From: Streptomyces sp. DvalAA-14
GTDB lineage: Bacteria; Actinomycetota; Actinomycetes; Streptomycetales; Streptomycetaceae
Reading direction: 5' to 3'
Assembly (NCBI RefSeq): GCF_900091855.1
Contig: NZ_FMCH01000087.1
Location: forward strand, 1 to 40,550
Length of the DNA stretch: 40,550 nucleotides
Of this stretch, positions 24,508 through 32,834 are shown in pieces. The position numbers and the translations under genes were made by a program. The notes under the pieces are model-generated. The model searched no databases, was not told where the DNA came from, and saw nothing but the letters and a program-made list of their open reading frames with translations. Each line of letters begins with the position of its first letter. Positions within the stretch are counted from its first letter, which is position 1.

Positions 24508-27500
24508 TCAGTGCACGGTCAGCTGCACGCTGCCGGTCACGCCGCCACTGGTCACGGACACCGTCACGGTGCCCGCGCGGTGTGCGGTCAGCCGACCGCT
24601 GACCGCGTCGACCGAGGCGACCTTGCTGTCGCCGGAGGACCAGACATGTGACGCCGGGTCGGCGATCGGCACGGTGAGGGCCGGCAGGTTGTCACCGGCG
24701 ATCTGCGTACCGGTGGCCGTCAGCGCGACCCGGTCGCCCGGGGCGAGCGGTGCCGAAGGGGCGGTCACCGCGATCGAGGCCAGTGCCGGCTCCACCGAGA
24801 ACTGGATGTCCCCGCCGGCGCCGACGTGGACCAGGCCGAAGTGGTAGAAGCCGCCCTGGTTCGCAGGGGCGTAGGCGGGCATGCCCAGGTCCGCGAAGGT
24901 GAGCTGCGGGATGCCGCCGGCGGCGGCGCTCACGGCGTTGCCCTCGGGGTCGAGGATCTGCTCGGAGAAGCCGCGTGCGTGCCCGTAGAGCATGATCACG
25001 TGCTGGTCCGGGTGCGACTCCTGGTACTTCTGCACCAGGCGCAGATACATCTGCGCCTCCCACCGGTCGGTGAACTGGCTGTTGGCCGCCGCGTGCGGGT
25101 CGTAGGCCGGCATGTGCGTGACGACCAGCACGTCCTTGGCGTGGGTGGCCGTCAGCTGCTGGACCAGCCACGGGTACTGCGCGGCGGCCGGCGTCTGGAA
25201 CGGGTCCGAGGACTGCAGGCTGCCGTGCGAGTTGTCGGTGACGATCACCTGGGCGGGGCCGTCGGAGTAGGCGTAGTGGGTGTCGCCGAAGGTCTGGCTG
25301 TAGTTGCCGTTCTCGGCGTCGGCGCCCTGGGTGATCTCGTGGTTGCCGACGATGTCGTGCTCCGGGATGCCGAGCGCGTCCATTTTCGACTTGGCGTACT
25401 GGAGGTCGGGGAGCTTGCCGTCGTCGGACATGTCACCGAGGAACTGGGCGGCGTCGGGGCGTGCCTGGGGGCTCAGTGACGGCAGCCGGCCGGCGATCGA
25501 GCTCAGCACGTTGCTGCTGACCGAACCGGGGTCGTCGGCGAGCAGGTGCGCGTCGTCCCCGGTGAGCAGGGTGCTGCCCTTCTTGCTGAAGGCGCTGGAG
25601 TCCTCCTCGAAGGTCAGCCAGGACGGGTTCTTCGGGATCGCCTGGTAGGCGGGCGCGGTCACCGGCCGGGGCGAGTACAGCGCCTGCAGACCGCTGACGT
25701 TCAGCGAACCGCCCGTCGTCGTGTTGGGGTTGATGCCCAGGAAGTCGACGAAGGAGATGGTCAGCGGGAACTGCAGTCCGGCCGGCAGCTGGGCGACCGC
25801 GAGGTGCCAGTCGTTCCAGGTGACGTAGGTCGGGTAGAGGGTGGTCTTGGTGCCGTCCACCCCGATGTAGGCCTCGGCCAGTTCGATGCCCGAGCCGTTG
25901 CCCTTGATCCACACCCCGATACCGGTGGGGGTCTGCCCGTCGTCGCTGGTCGTGGTCTTCAGCGTGGTCTTGGACGACAGGACCAGCTGCTTGACGCCCG
26001 AGCCGGCCGGCATCGTGTAGTCGAGCTTCAGCGACCCGGTCTCGGTGGAGGCCGGCGGGACGACGCCGGGGTCGGCGCTGAGCGTGGCCGGCTGGCCGGT
26101 GGTGTTGTTGCTGAGGCGCCAGACATCGGTGCTGGTCATCGGGTCGATCGTCTTGCTGACACTGCCGACCGCGATGCTGGCGGTGGCGGTGGCGCCGCCG
26201 ACCGAGGCGGTGACCTCCGCCAGACCGCCGTTGGTCGCGTCGGCCGTGAACAGGCCGTGGGCGTCGACGGTGCCCAGCGTGGCCGGGGTGACCTTCCAGT
26301 CCGCGGCCTCGGCCGGGATCTGGGCCGCCGCGCCGCCCTTGACGGTGCCGGACAGGGTGAGTTGCTGGGTGGCGCCGTTGCCGAGGTCGGGGGCGTCGGG
26401 CGAGACCGCCAAGGTGGCGAGCCGGTCGACCACGGTCAGCTTCTGCGAGGTGGTCGCGCGGCCGTCGGTCGCGACGATCCGGCCGGTGCCGGTGCGCAGC
26501 GCGGTGAGCCGGCCGTCCGCGACGGAGGCGAGCGAGGAGGGCTCGACCGTGACGCGGACCGATCCGGCGGCGGGGTTGCCCAGCCGGTCGGTCGCGTAAG
26601 CCGGGACAGGGACGGTGCCGCCGGCGACGGTGGTGACGGCCTTGCCGCCGTTGACGACCGCCTTGGTGGCCGGGCCGGCCGTTTTGGCGGTGGAGTAGAA
26701 GAAGATGCCGTTGCCGACCGGGCGTTCGGTGTTGCCGGGCAGGTCCGACGGCGTGTTGGCGACGGTGACCTGGCCGGCGCCCGGGACGCGGGTGGCCATC
26801 GTGGTGGAGCCGCCGCCGTCGAAGAGCATGGCGGTGTAGGCGCCGTGGGCGACCATGTAGCCGGCCGCCTGCTGCGGGGTGACGCCGAAGGCGGTGGTGG
26901 TGCCGCCGTGCCCGTCGATGGCCACGACGGTCGCGTGCTTGCCGTCCTTGCTGATGCCGACGGCCGTCTCGGGGTTGGCGCCGCTGGGGGGCGTGCCGGT
27001 CGGGTCGTTGTAGACCTTGCCGTCCTTGACGAGCGTGGTGACGCCGCTGACCAGCTGCTCGAGGTCGTTGTCCGGGGACAGCGCGGTGGCCAGGCGCACC
27101 GTGTCGCCCACATGCAGGGTGCCGGTCAGCCACTGGCCGCCCGCGCCGCCGCCGAGCAGGCCGAGCTGGCCGTCGGTCAGCCGGTCCACGGAGGTGACAC
27201 CGGTCCGCACGCTGTCGACGGTGAAGGAGCCGGCCGCGGTGCTGTGGCCCAGGGCCAGGGTGGCGCCGGTCAGACCCGGCGTGGCGCCGAGGTCGGGGGT
27301 CACCTCGGTGACGCCGCCGGCCGCCACGTCGTCAACGGTGTTGACCGAGGTGAGCGGGCGGGTCGCCGTGCCGTCGGTGACGGTGCCGGTGAAGGTCTGC
27401 GGGCCCATCACCATGGTGCCGTCCGGCCGGATGCCGAGCTGGGAGGCGAAGCCGGGCTTGGGGGACTTCAGCAGCCGCCCGTCGGTGACGACGCCGCCGA

Positions 27501-27972
27501 GCGGGCGTCCGCTGGCGTTGATCTCGAAGTAGTCGCCGTTGACCCCGGCCACCGCGTGCGTGCGGTTGGCCATCGAGGAGACGGTCTCGTCGGCCGGGTT
27601 GGTGAGGGTGTCCCCGGCCTCCACCACGCCGACCCGCAGATTGGGGTCGGTGAGGTCGGCGGTGAGCACCTGGGTGTGCTGGCGGCCGCCGACGGTGTCG
27701 TAGGTCTCGGAGTACTGCTGCAGGCCCCGGGTGATGGTGGCGCTCGGCGTTCTGCTGAAGTCGACGACCTGCGGCCAGTTGTCCGGTGTCGGGGGCAGCC
27801 AGGCCCGCCGGGCCGCCGCGGACGTGACGGTGCCGTGCGCGCCCCCGCTCGGCTGATCGGCCGACGCCAGCGCGCCTCCGGTGACGCCGCCGGCCAGCAG
27901 CAGCGCCAGCGAGGTCGTCACGGCGGTACGTCGCGCACCGGCACGGACAAGCCATTTACCACGAAAAGTCAT
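24508..27972 (-). CDS. Secreted phosphodiester glycosidase (NAGPA-type) / metallophosphoesterase with Ig-like domains
   Basis: ATG 27972 follows TAGGAA by 9 nt; an in-frame upstream start at 28032 is less convincing. The 1154-residue protein has a signal peptide (about 1-36). Residues about 60-440 form a phosphodiester glycosidase domain: VAGVNGDYF, SQLGIRPDG, and MLFDGGGSTTM. Ig-like/BIG2 segments and a jelly-roll-like domain follow. A calcineurin-like phosphoesterase lies at about 800-1020 with DAH (about 806), GDMSDDG (about 844), GNHE (about 875), THMP (about 955) and GHARG. A last BIG2 domain ends the protein. It should be extracellular and could remove phosphodiester-linked sugars and phosphate from wall polymers or exopolysaccharide. 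The two catalytic domains on one chain suggest sequential action, which is an inference. Confidence 0.85.
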   Translation of the reverse strand: MTFRGKWLVRAGARRTAVTTSLALLLAGGVTGGALASADQPSGGAHGTVTSAAARRAWLPPTPDNWPQVVDFSRTPSATITRGLQQYSETYDTVGGRQHTQVLTADLTDPNLRVGVVEAGDTLTNPADETVSSMANRTHAVAGVNGDYFEINASGRPLGGVVTDGRLLKSPKPGFASQLGIRPDGTMVMGPQTFTGTVTDGTATRPLTSVNTVDDVAAGGVTEVTPDLGATPGLTGATLALGHSTAAGSFTVDSVRTGVTSVDRLTDGQLGLLGGGAGGQWLTGTLHVGDTVRLATALSPDNDLEQLVSGVTTLVKDGKVYNDPTGTPPSGANPETAVGISKDGKHATVVAIDGHGGTTTAFGVTPQQAAGYMVAHGAYTAMLFDGGGSTTMATRVPGAGQVTVANTPSDLPGNTERPVGNGIFFYSTAKTAGPATKAVVNGGKAVTTVAGGTVPVPAYATDRLGNPAAGSVRVTVEPSSLASVADGRLTALRTGTGRIVATDGRATTSQKLTVVDRLATLAVSPDAPDLGNGATQQLTLSGTVKGGAAAQIPAEAADWKVTPATLGTVDAHGLFTADATNGGLAEVTASVGGATATASIAVGSVSKTIDPMTSTDVWRLSNNTTGQPATLSADPGVVPPASTETGSLKLDYTMPAGSGVKQLVLSSKTTLKTTTSDDGQTPTGIGVWIKGNGSGIELAEAYIGVDGTKTTLYPTYVTWNDWHLAVAQLPAGLQFPLTISFVDFLGINPNTTTGGSLNVSGLQALYSPRPVTAPAYQAIPKNPSWLTFEEDSSAFSKKGSTLLTGDDAHLLADDPGSVSSNVLSSIAGRLPSLSPQARPDAAQFLGDMSDDGKLPDLQYAKSKMDALGIPEHDIVGNHEITQGADAENGNYSQTFGDTHYAYSDGPAQVIVTDNSHGSLQSSDPFQTPAAAQYPWLVQQLTATHAKDVLVVTHMPAYDPHAAANSQFTDRWEAQMYLRLVQKYQESHPDQHVIMLYGHARGFSEQILDPEGNAVSAAAGGIPQLTFADLGMPAYAPANQGGFYHFGLVHVGAGGDIQFSVEPALASIAVTAPSAPLAPGDRVALTATGTQIAGDNLPALTVPIADPASHVWSSGDSKVASVDAVSGRLTAHRAGTVTVSVTSGGVTGSVQLTVH

Positions 27973-28069
27973 TGCTTTGATTCCTATGGGCTGTGCACCG
28001 GCACATCGTCGGCACTCGTCCCCACCTGACACCAGCCGGATGAAGCAGGGGTTGAGACAAGAAGGATGC

Positions 28070-28112
28070 GGCGGCGCCCGGTGGTCATGTGCGGTTCATC
28101 CCGGGCGCCGCC
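28070..28112 (-). terminator. Terminator of the ABC exporter gene
   Basis: GGCGGCGCCCGG (28070-28081) and CCGGGCGCCGCC (28101-28112) form a perfect 12-bp stem with a 19-nt loop, 38 nt beyond the exporter stop codon. The remainder of the 27973-28149 gap would contain the promoter of the gene at 27972, which I could not define. Confidence 0.6.
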
Positions 28113-28149
28113 CCGCGCGGCCCGGCGGCCGGACGCGGTGCGCGCGGGC

Positions 28150-31100
28150 CTACTCCCGTGCGCCGCCGTGCCAGGTGCGCCACAGCGCCGCGTACCCGCC
28201 GCCGGCCGCCACCAGGGCGTCGTGGGTGCCGAGTTCGGTGACGACGCCGGCGGCCATCACCGCGATCCGGTCGGCGTCGTGAGCGGTGTGGAGGCGGTGG
28301 GCGATGGCTATCACGGTCCGGCCGCGCAGGGCCGCGGCCAGGGCGCGTTCGGTGGTGCGGGCGGTCGCCGGGTCGAGCAGCGCCGTCGCCTCGTCCAGGA
28401 TTACGGTGTGCGGATCGGCCAGGATCACCCGGGCGAGGGCGAGTTGCTGCGCCTGCGAGCCGTCGGGGCGGTGTCCGCCGACCTCGCCGAGAGCGGTGTC
28501 GAGGCCGGCCGGCAGCCCGGCGGTCCAGCCGGCGCCGACGGCGGCCAGCGCGGCGTGCAGGTGGGCGTCGGTGGCGGTCGGCCGGGCGAGGAGAAGGTTG
28601 TTGCGCAGCGTGTCGTGGAAGACGTGGTGCTCCTGGGTGATGAGGGCGATCTGACGGCGCAGCCGCTCCGGCGGCAGGTCGGCGACCGGGACGCCGCCGA
28701 CCGTGACCGTGCCGGTGCGCGGCCGGTCGATGCCGGCCAGCAGGCGGCCGAGGGTGGATTTGCCGGCGCCGGAGGGGCCCACCACGGCGAGTCGTTCGCC
28801 GGGCCGGATGCCGAGATCGACCCCGTGCAGCACATCGCCGGGTACGGTCTGCCCGGACGGCGTCTGCGTCGGCGGAGTCTGCCCGGGCGGCGTCCGCCCG
28901 GGCGGGGCGTCCGCCGGAAGCCCGTCGCCGGGCCGGCGGTAGGCGTAGCGCACCCCCGTGACCTCGATGCGGTCGCCGGCCGGCTCGGCCGTCGTCGGTG
29001 TCGCGTCCTCGGGGACGGCGGCCAGGCCCTCCACCCGTGCGTAGGAGGCGGTGCTGCTCTGCAACTGCTCGACCCACAGCAAGATGGTGTCCATCGGTCC
29101 GATCAGCTGGCGGAAGTACACGGTGGACGCGACGACGGCGCCCAGGCCGACCGCGCCGCGGTCGTACAGCGCGCCCCCGACGAGCAGCACGCCGACGACC
29201 GGCAGCGTGTAGGAGATGTCCACTGCCGGGAAGAGCACCGAACGCAGGCCCAGGGTCCGCAGCCGTGCGGCGCGGGCCCGGGCGATGGCGGCCTCCGCGA
29301 TCGCCAGCCGCCGTTCCTCCAGCCGCAGCGCCTCGACGGTGCGGGCGCCGTCCACGGCGCCGGCCAGTACCTCGGCCAGGACGGAGTTGGTGGCGCCCTC
29401 GGCCAGGTAGCCGGGCCGGCCGCGGCGCAGGTACCAGCGCAGGGCGACCGCGACGGCGACCAGGCAGGACAGCCCGCACCCGCCCAGCAGCGGGTTCAGG
29501 ACGAAGACCGCGCCGACGATGAACAGCGCCTGGACGGCGGCGATGAGGACTTCGGGTGCGGCCGATCGCAACGCGGTGGCCACCGCGTCCACGTCCGTCG
29601 TGCCGCGCGTGGCCAGATCACCGGCGGGGGCGTGTTCGACGACGACCGCGGGCAGCGTGAGCATGCGGTCGACGAATCGCTCCCGGATCCGTGCCGCGGC
29701 GCGCTCACCGAATCCGGCGGCGAGCCGCAGGGCCCAGCGGGACAGCACGATCTGGGCCAGGGTCGCGGCCACGATGACGAGGGCCAGCCGGTTTACGGTC
29801 GTGACGGCGCCCCGGCCGCCGGGCGGGGCCTTGACGGTGTTCACGATGGTGCCCAGCAGCCACGGCCCCACCAGCCCGGCGGCGGCCGCCAGCGCGTTGA
29901 GGGCCAGGACGGCGGTGAACGCCCCTTTGTCGGTGCGTACTTCGCCGATCGCGGCGCGGCGGACCCGGGCCGGGTCGGCGACGGGCAGCGGTGTGCTCAC
30001 CGGGACGCCTCCTCCTCGGACGATTCCGGCCCCCCGACACCCTCGGGCCGCCCGCCGCCCCCGGCGGACTCCCCCGGGGCACCCGACCCAGCCCCCCGCG
30101 CGCGAGACCGACACCGGGCAGCCGGACAGCTCCGGCCGCACAACGCCCTCCGGCCGCCCGCCGCCCCCGGCGGCGCCCGGCTCGGGCTCCTGGGTCGCGC
30201 GCGAGACCAGCGCCCGGTAGCCGGCTTCGGTGCGCAGCAGTTCGTGGTGGCTGCCCGCCGCCGCCACCCGTCCGGCCATCAAGTGGACGACGGTGTCCGC
30301 CTGTTCCAGGACCAGGGGCGAGCTGGTCGTCACCACCGTGGTGAGGCCGGTGCGGGCCGTGCGCAGCCGGGCGGCCATCGCCGCTTCGGTGTGCGCGTCC
30401 ACCGCGGAGGTCGGTTCGACGGCCAGCAGCACCTCCGGGCGGGCGTACAGGGCGCGGGCCAGCCGCAGGCGCTGGCGCTGCCCGCCGGAGAGGCTGCCGC
30501 CCTGCGCGGTGACGGCCGAGTCCAGCGCGTCCCGCAGCGCCTGGACGATGTCGGTGGCGACCGCACTGTGCACGGCGGCCCGCACGCCCCGGTCGGTGTC
30601 CCCCTTCCCGGTACTGTCCCCGCCGTCCCCGCTGTCTTTGTCCGGTGGGCGGCGCCCGGCGACGATCTCGCGGACGCTTCCGGCGAACAGATAGGCGTCG
30701 TTGTCGGCGACGAGGATGCGTTCCCGGAGCTGCTCCGGGGCGATCGTGTCCAGCCGGATGCCGCCCCAGCACGCGTCCGACGGCGTGAAGCAGCCCAGGC
30801 GCTCGACGACTTCGGCCGCGTCGGCGGCCCGTGCGCCGGTCAGCGCGGTCAGCCCACCGGGCCGCACCCGCACCCCGGAGGCAGGATCGTACAGCTCCGC
30901 CGGCCCGCTCGGAGGCTGCCGCGTCCCGGCGTGCCGGGCCTGCGGCCGCAGGGCGAGGAAGCCGGTCACCCGGCGTGCGGACACCAGGGCCCTGGCGATG
31001 TCGGAGCCGGCCTCGATGAGGGAGGCGACCGGAACGACGAGCATCGCGGTGTAGCCGTAAACAGCGATCAAGTCCCCGATGGCCAGGGTGCCTTCGGCCG

Positions 31101-31929
31101 CCATCCGGGCGGCGAGCCAGGTCACCAGGGCCAGGAACAGTGCCGGGCCGCCGGTGGCGAGGGCGCCGACCCAGCTGGTCACGGCGCCCACCCGGTAACC
31201 CTGCGCGCGCAGGGCCCCGGAGCGCTGCCGGTAGCGGCCGGCGTAGACCTCCTTGCCGCCCAGGCCGTTCAGGACGCGCAGGCCGGTGACCAGATCGACC
31301 AGGAGGGCGGTCAGCGCGCCCTGCTCCTCCCGGTAGTCCGCGCCGGCGCCGCGCAGTTGCCGTTGCAGGGGTCCGATGGCGGCGGCGAGCAGGGGGACAC
31401 CGGCCAGGACCACGGCCGCCAGCAGCGGCGAGATCCCCAGCAGCAGCCCGGCCACCACGAGGTAGGCGACCACCGCTCCGACGCCCGGCCCGGTCGCGGT
31501 CATCGACCGGGCGATGACCTGCACGTCGCCGACGCCGATGGTGACGATCTCGCCGGCCGTGGCGCGGCCGTGCAGGGCGTTGCCGAGCGCGCTCGCCCGG
31601 GCCAGGGTCGCGCGGACGGTCCGGAAGGAGGCGTCGATGCGGATCCTGGTCATCGTCCGGTGCCGGGCGGCACCGACCGCCGCGTTCACCGCGCCCATCG
31701 CGAACACGGCGGCCGTCCAGGCCAGCAGGGCGGTGGTGTCGCGGGCCTTCAGTCCGTCGTCGACCGCACGGGACAACAGGTAGGGCGGCACGGCCAGTCC
31801 TGTCATCCACGTGATGCCCAGGACGGCCCCGGCGGCCACCCGGCGCCGCTGGCAGGCCACCAGCCACAGCAGGAAGCGGAGCGGAGTGCGGATGTCCTTC
31901 GCGGCGGGCGGGCGGAAGGTGTCGGCCAT
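28150..31929 (-). CDS. Fused two-half ABC exporter, first nucleotide site degenerate
   Basis: One frame of 1259 residues runs from ATG 31929 without a stop. It encodes two membrane-domain/ATPase halves. Half one (about 1-580): six helices, then an ATPase lacking a Walker A (GARAADAAE where GxxGxGKS/T is expected), with an intact LSGGQRQR signature but a Walker B that has Val for Asp (LLAVEPTSAVD). Half two (about 644-1259): six helices and an ATPase with Walker A GPSGAGKST (about 1053), Walker B VILDEATALLD and the switch His (IAHRL), but a poor signature (DGSQAQQ). This is the complementary pattern of heterodimeric exporters with one degenerate site. The linker (about 580-643) is glycine/arginine-rich and not protein-like. 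A GTG at 30000 with GGAGGAGG upstream could start the second half separately. Drug or peptide export is likely. Confidence 0.85.
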   Translation of the reverse strand: MADTFRPPAAKDIRTPLRFLLWLVACQRRRVAAGAVLGITWMTGLAVPPYLLSRAVDDGLKARDTTALLAWTAAVFAMGAVNAAVGAARHRTMTRIRIDASFRTVRATLARASALGNALHGRATAGEIVTIGVGDVQVIARSMTATGPGVGAVVAYLVVAGLLLGISPLLAAVVLAGVPLLAAAIGPLQRQLRGAGADYREEQGALTALLVDLVTGLRVLNGLGGKEVYAGRYRQRSGALRAQGYRVGAVTSWVGALATGGPALFLALVTWLAARMAAEGTLAIGDLIAVYGYTAMLVVPVASLIEAGSDIARALVSARRVTGFLALRPQARHAGTRQPPSGPAELYDPASGVRVRPGGLTALTGARAADAAEVVERLGCFTPSDACWGGIRLDTIAPEQLRERILVADNDAYLFAGSVREIVAGRRPPDKDSGDGGDSTGKGDTDRGVRAAVHSAVATDIVQALRDALDSAVTAQGGSLSGGQRQRLRLARALYARPEVLLAVEPTSAVDAHTEAAMAARLRTARTGLTTVVTTSSPLVLEQADTVVHLMAGRVAAAGSHHELLRTEAGYRALVSRATQEPEPGAAGGGGRPEGVVRPELSGCPVSVSRAGGWVGCPGGVRRGRRAARGCRGAGIVRGGGVPVSTPLPVADPARVRRAAIGEVRTDKGAFTAVLALNALAAAAGLVGPWLLGTIVNTVKAPPGGRGAVTTVNRLALVIVAATLAQIVLSRWALRLAAGFGERAAARIRERFVDRMLTLPAVVVEHAPAGDLATRGTTDVDAVATALRSAAPEVLIAAVQALFIVGAVFVLNPLLGGCGLSCLVAVAVALRWYLRRGRPGYLAEGATNSVLAEVLAGAVDGARTVEALRLEERRLAIAEAAIARARAARLRTLGLRSVLFPAVDISYTLPVVGVLLVGGALYDRGAVGLGAVVASTVYFRQLIGPMDTILLWVEQLQSSTASYARVEGLAAVPEDATPTTAEPAGDRIEVTGVRYAYRRPGDGLPADAPPGRTPPGQTPPTQTPSGQTVPGDVLHGVDLGIRPGERLAVVGPSGAGKSTLGRLLAGIDRPRTGTVTVGGVPVADLPPERLRRQIALITQEHHVFHDTLRNNLLLARPTATDAHLHAALAAVGAGWTAGLPAGLDTALGEVGGHRPDGSQAQQLALARVILADPHTVILDEATALLDPATARTTERALAAALRGRTVIAIAHRLHTAHDADRIAVMAAGVVTELGTHDALVAAGGGYAALWRTWHGGARE
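30000..30018 (-). promoter_or_regulatory. Internal ribosome site and GTG start for the second exporter half
   Basis: On the minus strand GGAGGAGG is followed 7 nt later by GTG at 30000-29998, which opens VSTPLPVADP, a normal-looking start for a half-transporter. It is in frame with the upstream half, so the two could be made both as a fusion and as a separate chain. Confidence 0.45.
30040..30212. repeat. Imperfect tandem duplication at the junction of the exporter halves
   Basis: A 28-bp block at 30040-30067 recurs at 30146-30173 with one mismatch, 106 bp apart. A second block, GCGCGCGAGACC, at 30098-30109 recurs at 30197-30208, 99 bp apart, with similar flanks. The right-hand copy encodes the end of the first half (SRATQEPEPG). 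The left-hand copy encodes the odd linker (SRAGGWVGCPGG). Confidence 0.7.
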
Positions 31930-32007
31930 GACCGCACCCTACGCAGCCGCCGGGCGGCGCCCGGCAAACGGTCGGGGCCGGACGCGGCGGCGCATCGGGG
32001 CGGCCGC

Positions 32008-32682
32008 TCAGCGGCTCAGCGCCAGGACCTGTTCGAGGTGGACGCGTCCGCCGATCTCAATGGTGCCGTCGGCTCCGGGAGCGGTGAGGATCTGTGATCC
32101 GCGGCCCTGGGTGATGTTGAGGGCCCGGCCGAGCCGGTGGGTGAGCAGCAGCGCGGCGGCCCCGGTGGCCTCGTCCTCGTCGATGCCGTCGCCGCGCCCG
32201 GGGAAGGCGCGGGCGCGGACCCGGCCGGCTGCCTCGTCCTGCCAGCTCCAGGCGTACACCCACTCCCCCGGCTCCGGTACGTCGAGGGCGTCCACGGCGG
32301 CTGCCGAGCGGTACTGGCGCACGGTACGCGGCGGCGCCCAGGACGCTCGCGCGGTGATCCAGCTGAACTCGCCGTCGTTGCGGGCGAAGACGTCGCCCAC
32401 CGGAAGTTCGAGGATCTCCAGGTCGAGCAGCCACGCGGCGCCGACCAGGGGGTGGCCGGCGAAGGGCAGCCGCAGCCCGGGGGTGAAGATGTCCACCACG
32501 CCCCGCTCCGGATCGTCCACGAACACCGTTTCGCTGTACCCGAGGTGCTTGGCGAGGGCTTGCCGCGCGGCTCGGTCCGGGACCCGGCTGCCGTCGCGCA
32601 CCACGCCGAGGGTGTTGCCGTGGGCGCCGCCGGGAGCGCAGAAGACCCGCAGGACGTCGATGTCGATGGGCGCGTTGTTCAC
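32008..32682 (-). CDS. PhzF-family isomerase/epimerase-like protein
   Basis: GTG 32682 (VNNAPIDIDVLRVFC) is the best start; the ribosome site is weak, and an ATG at 32690 is in another frame. The 224-residue protein has the family's landmarks: GGAHGNTLGVV, GYSETVFV with the conserved active-site glutamate, LPFAGHPLVGAAWLL, and DEDEATGAAALLL. At 224 residues it is shorter than usual PhzF proteins (about 260-300), mainly in the central linker. Members isomerise or epimerise small acids. It may be co-transcribed with the exporter gene 78 nt downstream. No phenazine genes are near, so phenazine synthesis is not implied. Confidence 0.82.
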   Translation of the reverse strand: MNNAPIDIDVLRVFCAPGGAHGNTLGVVRDGSRVPDRAARQALAKHLGYSETVFVDDPERGVVDIFTPGLRLPFAGHPLVGAAWLLDLEILELPVGDVFARNDGEFSWITARASWAPPRTVRQYRSAAAVDALDVPEPGEWVYAWSWQDEAAGRVRARAFPGRGDGIDEDEATGAAALLLTHRLGRALNITQGRGSQILTAPGADGTIEIGGRVHLEQVLALSR

Positions 32683-32713
32683 GGGGGCATTGAAACAGCC
32701 CCGGCCGCCGGCC

Positions 32714-32798
32714 GGACCGGGGTGGGAGCCGGACCGGGGTGGGAGCCGGACCGGGGTGGGAGCCGGACCGGGGTGGGAGCCGGACCGGGGTGGGGGCC
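32714..32798. repeat. Five tandem copies of a 17-bp G-rich unit
   Basis: Unit GGACCGGGGTGGGAGCC repeats at 32714, 32731, 32748, 32765 and 32782; the first four copies are identical and the fifth has one change. The array fills most of the gap between the chitinase stop (32835) and the PhzF start (32682). The plus strand has regularly spaced G-runs that could form a quadruplex. Confidence 0.95.
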
Positions 32799-32834
32799 GG
32801 GCGCCGGCGGGCGCCCGGCCGCGGTGTCCGGCGG

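Noticed and set aside
28066-32097. 1343-codon plus-strand ORF
   Set aside because: Antisense shadow of the ABC exporter; no hydrophobic segments or motifs.
32714-32798. Possible CRISPR array
   Set aside because: Units are directly contiguous with no spacers, and no cas genes are present.
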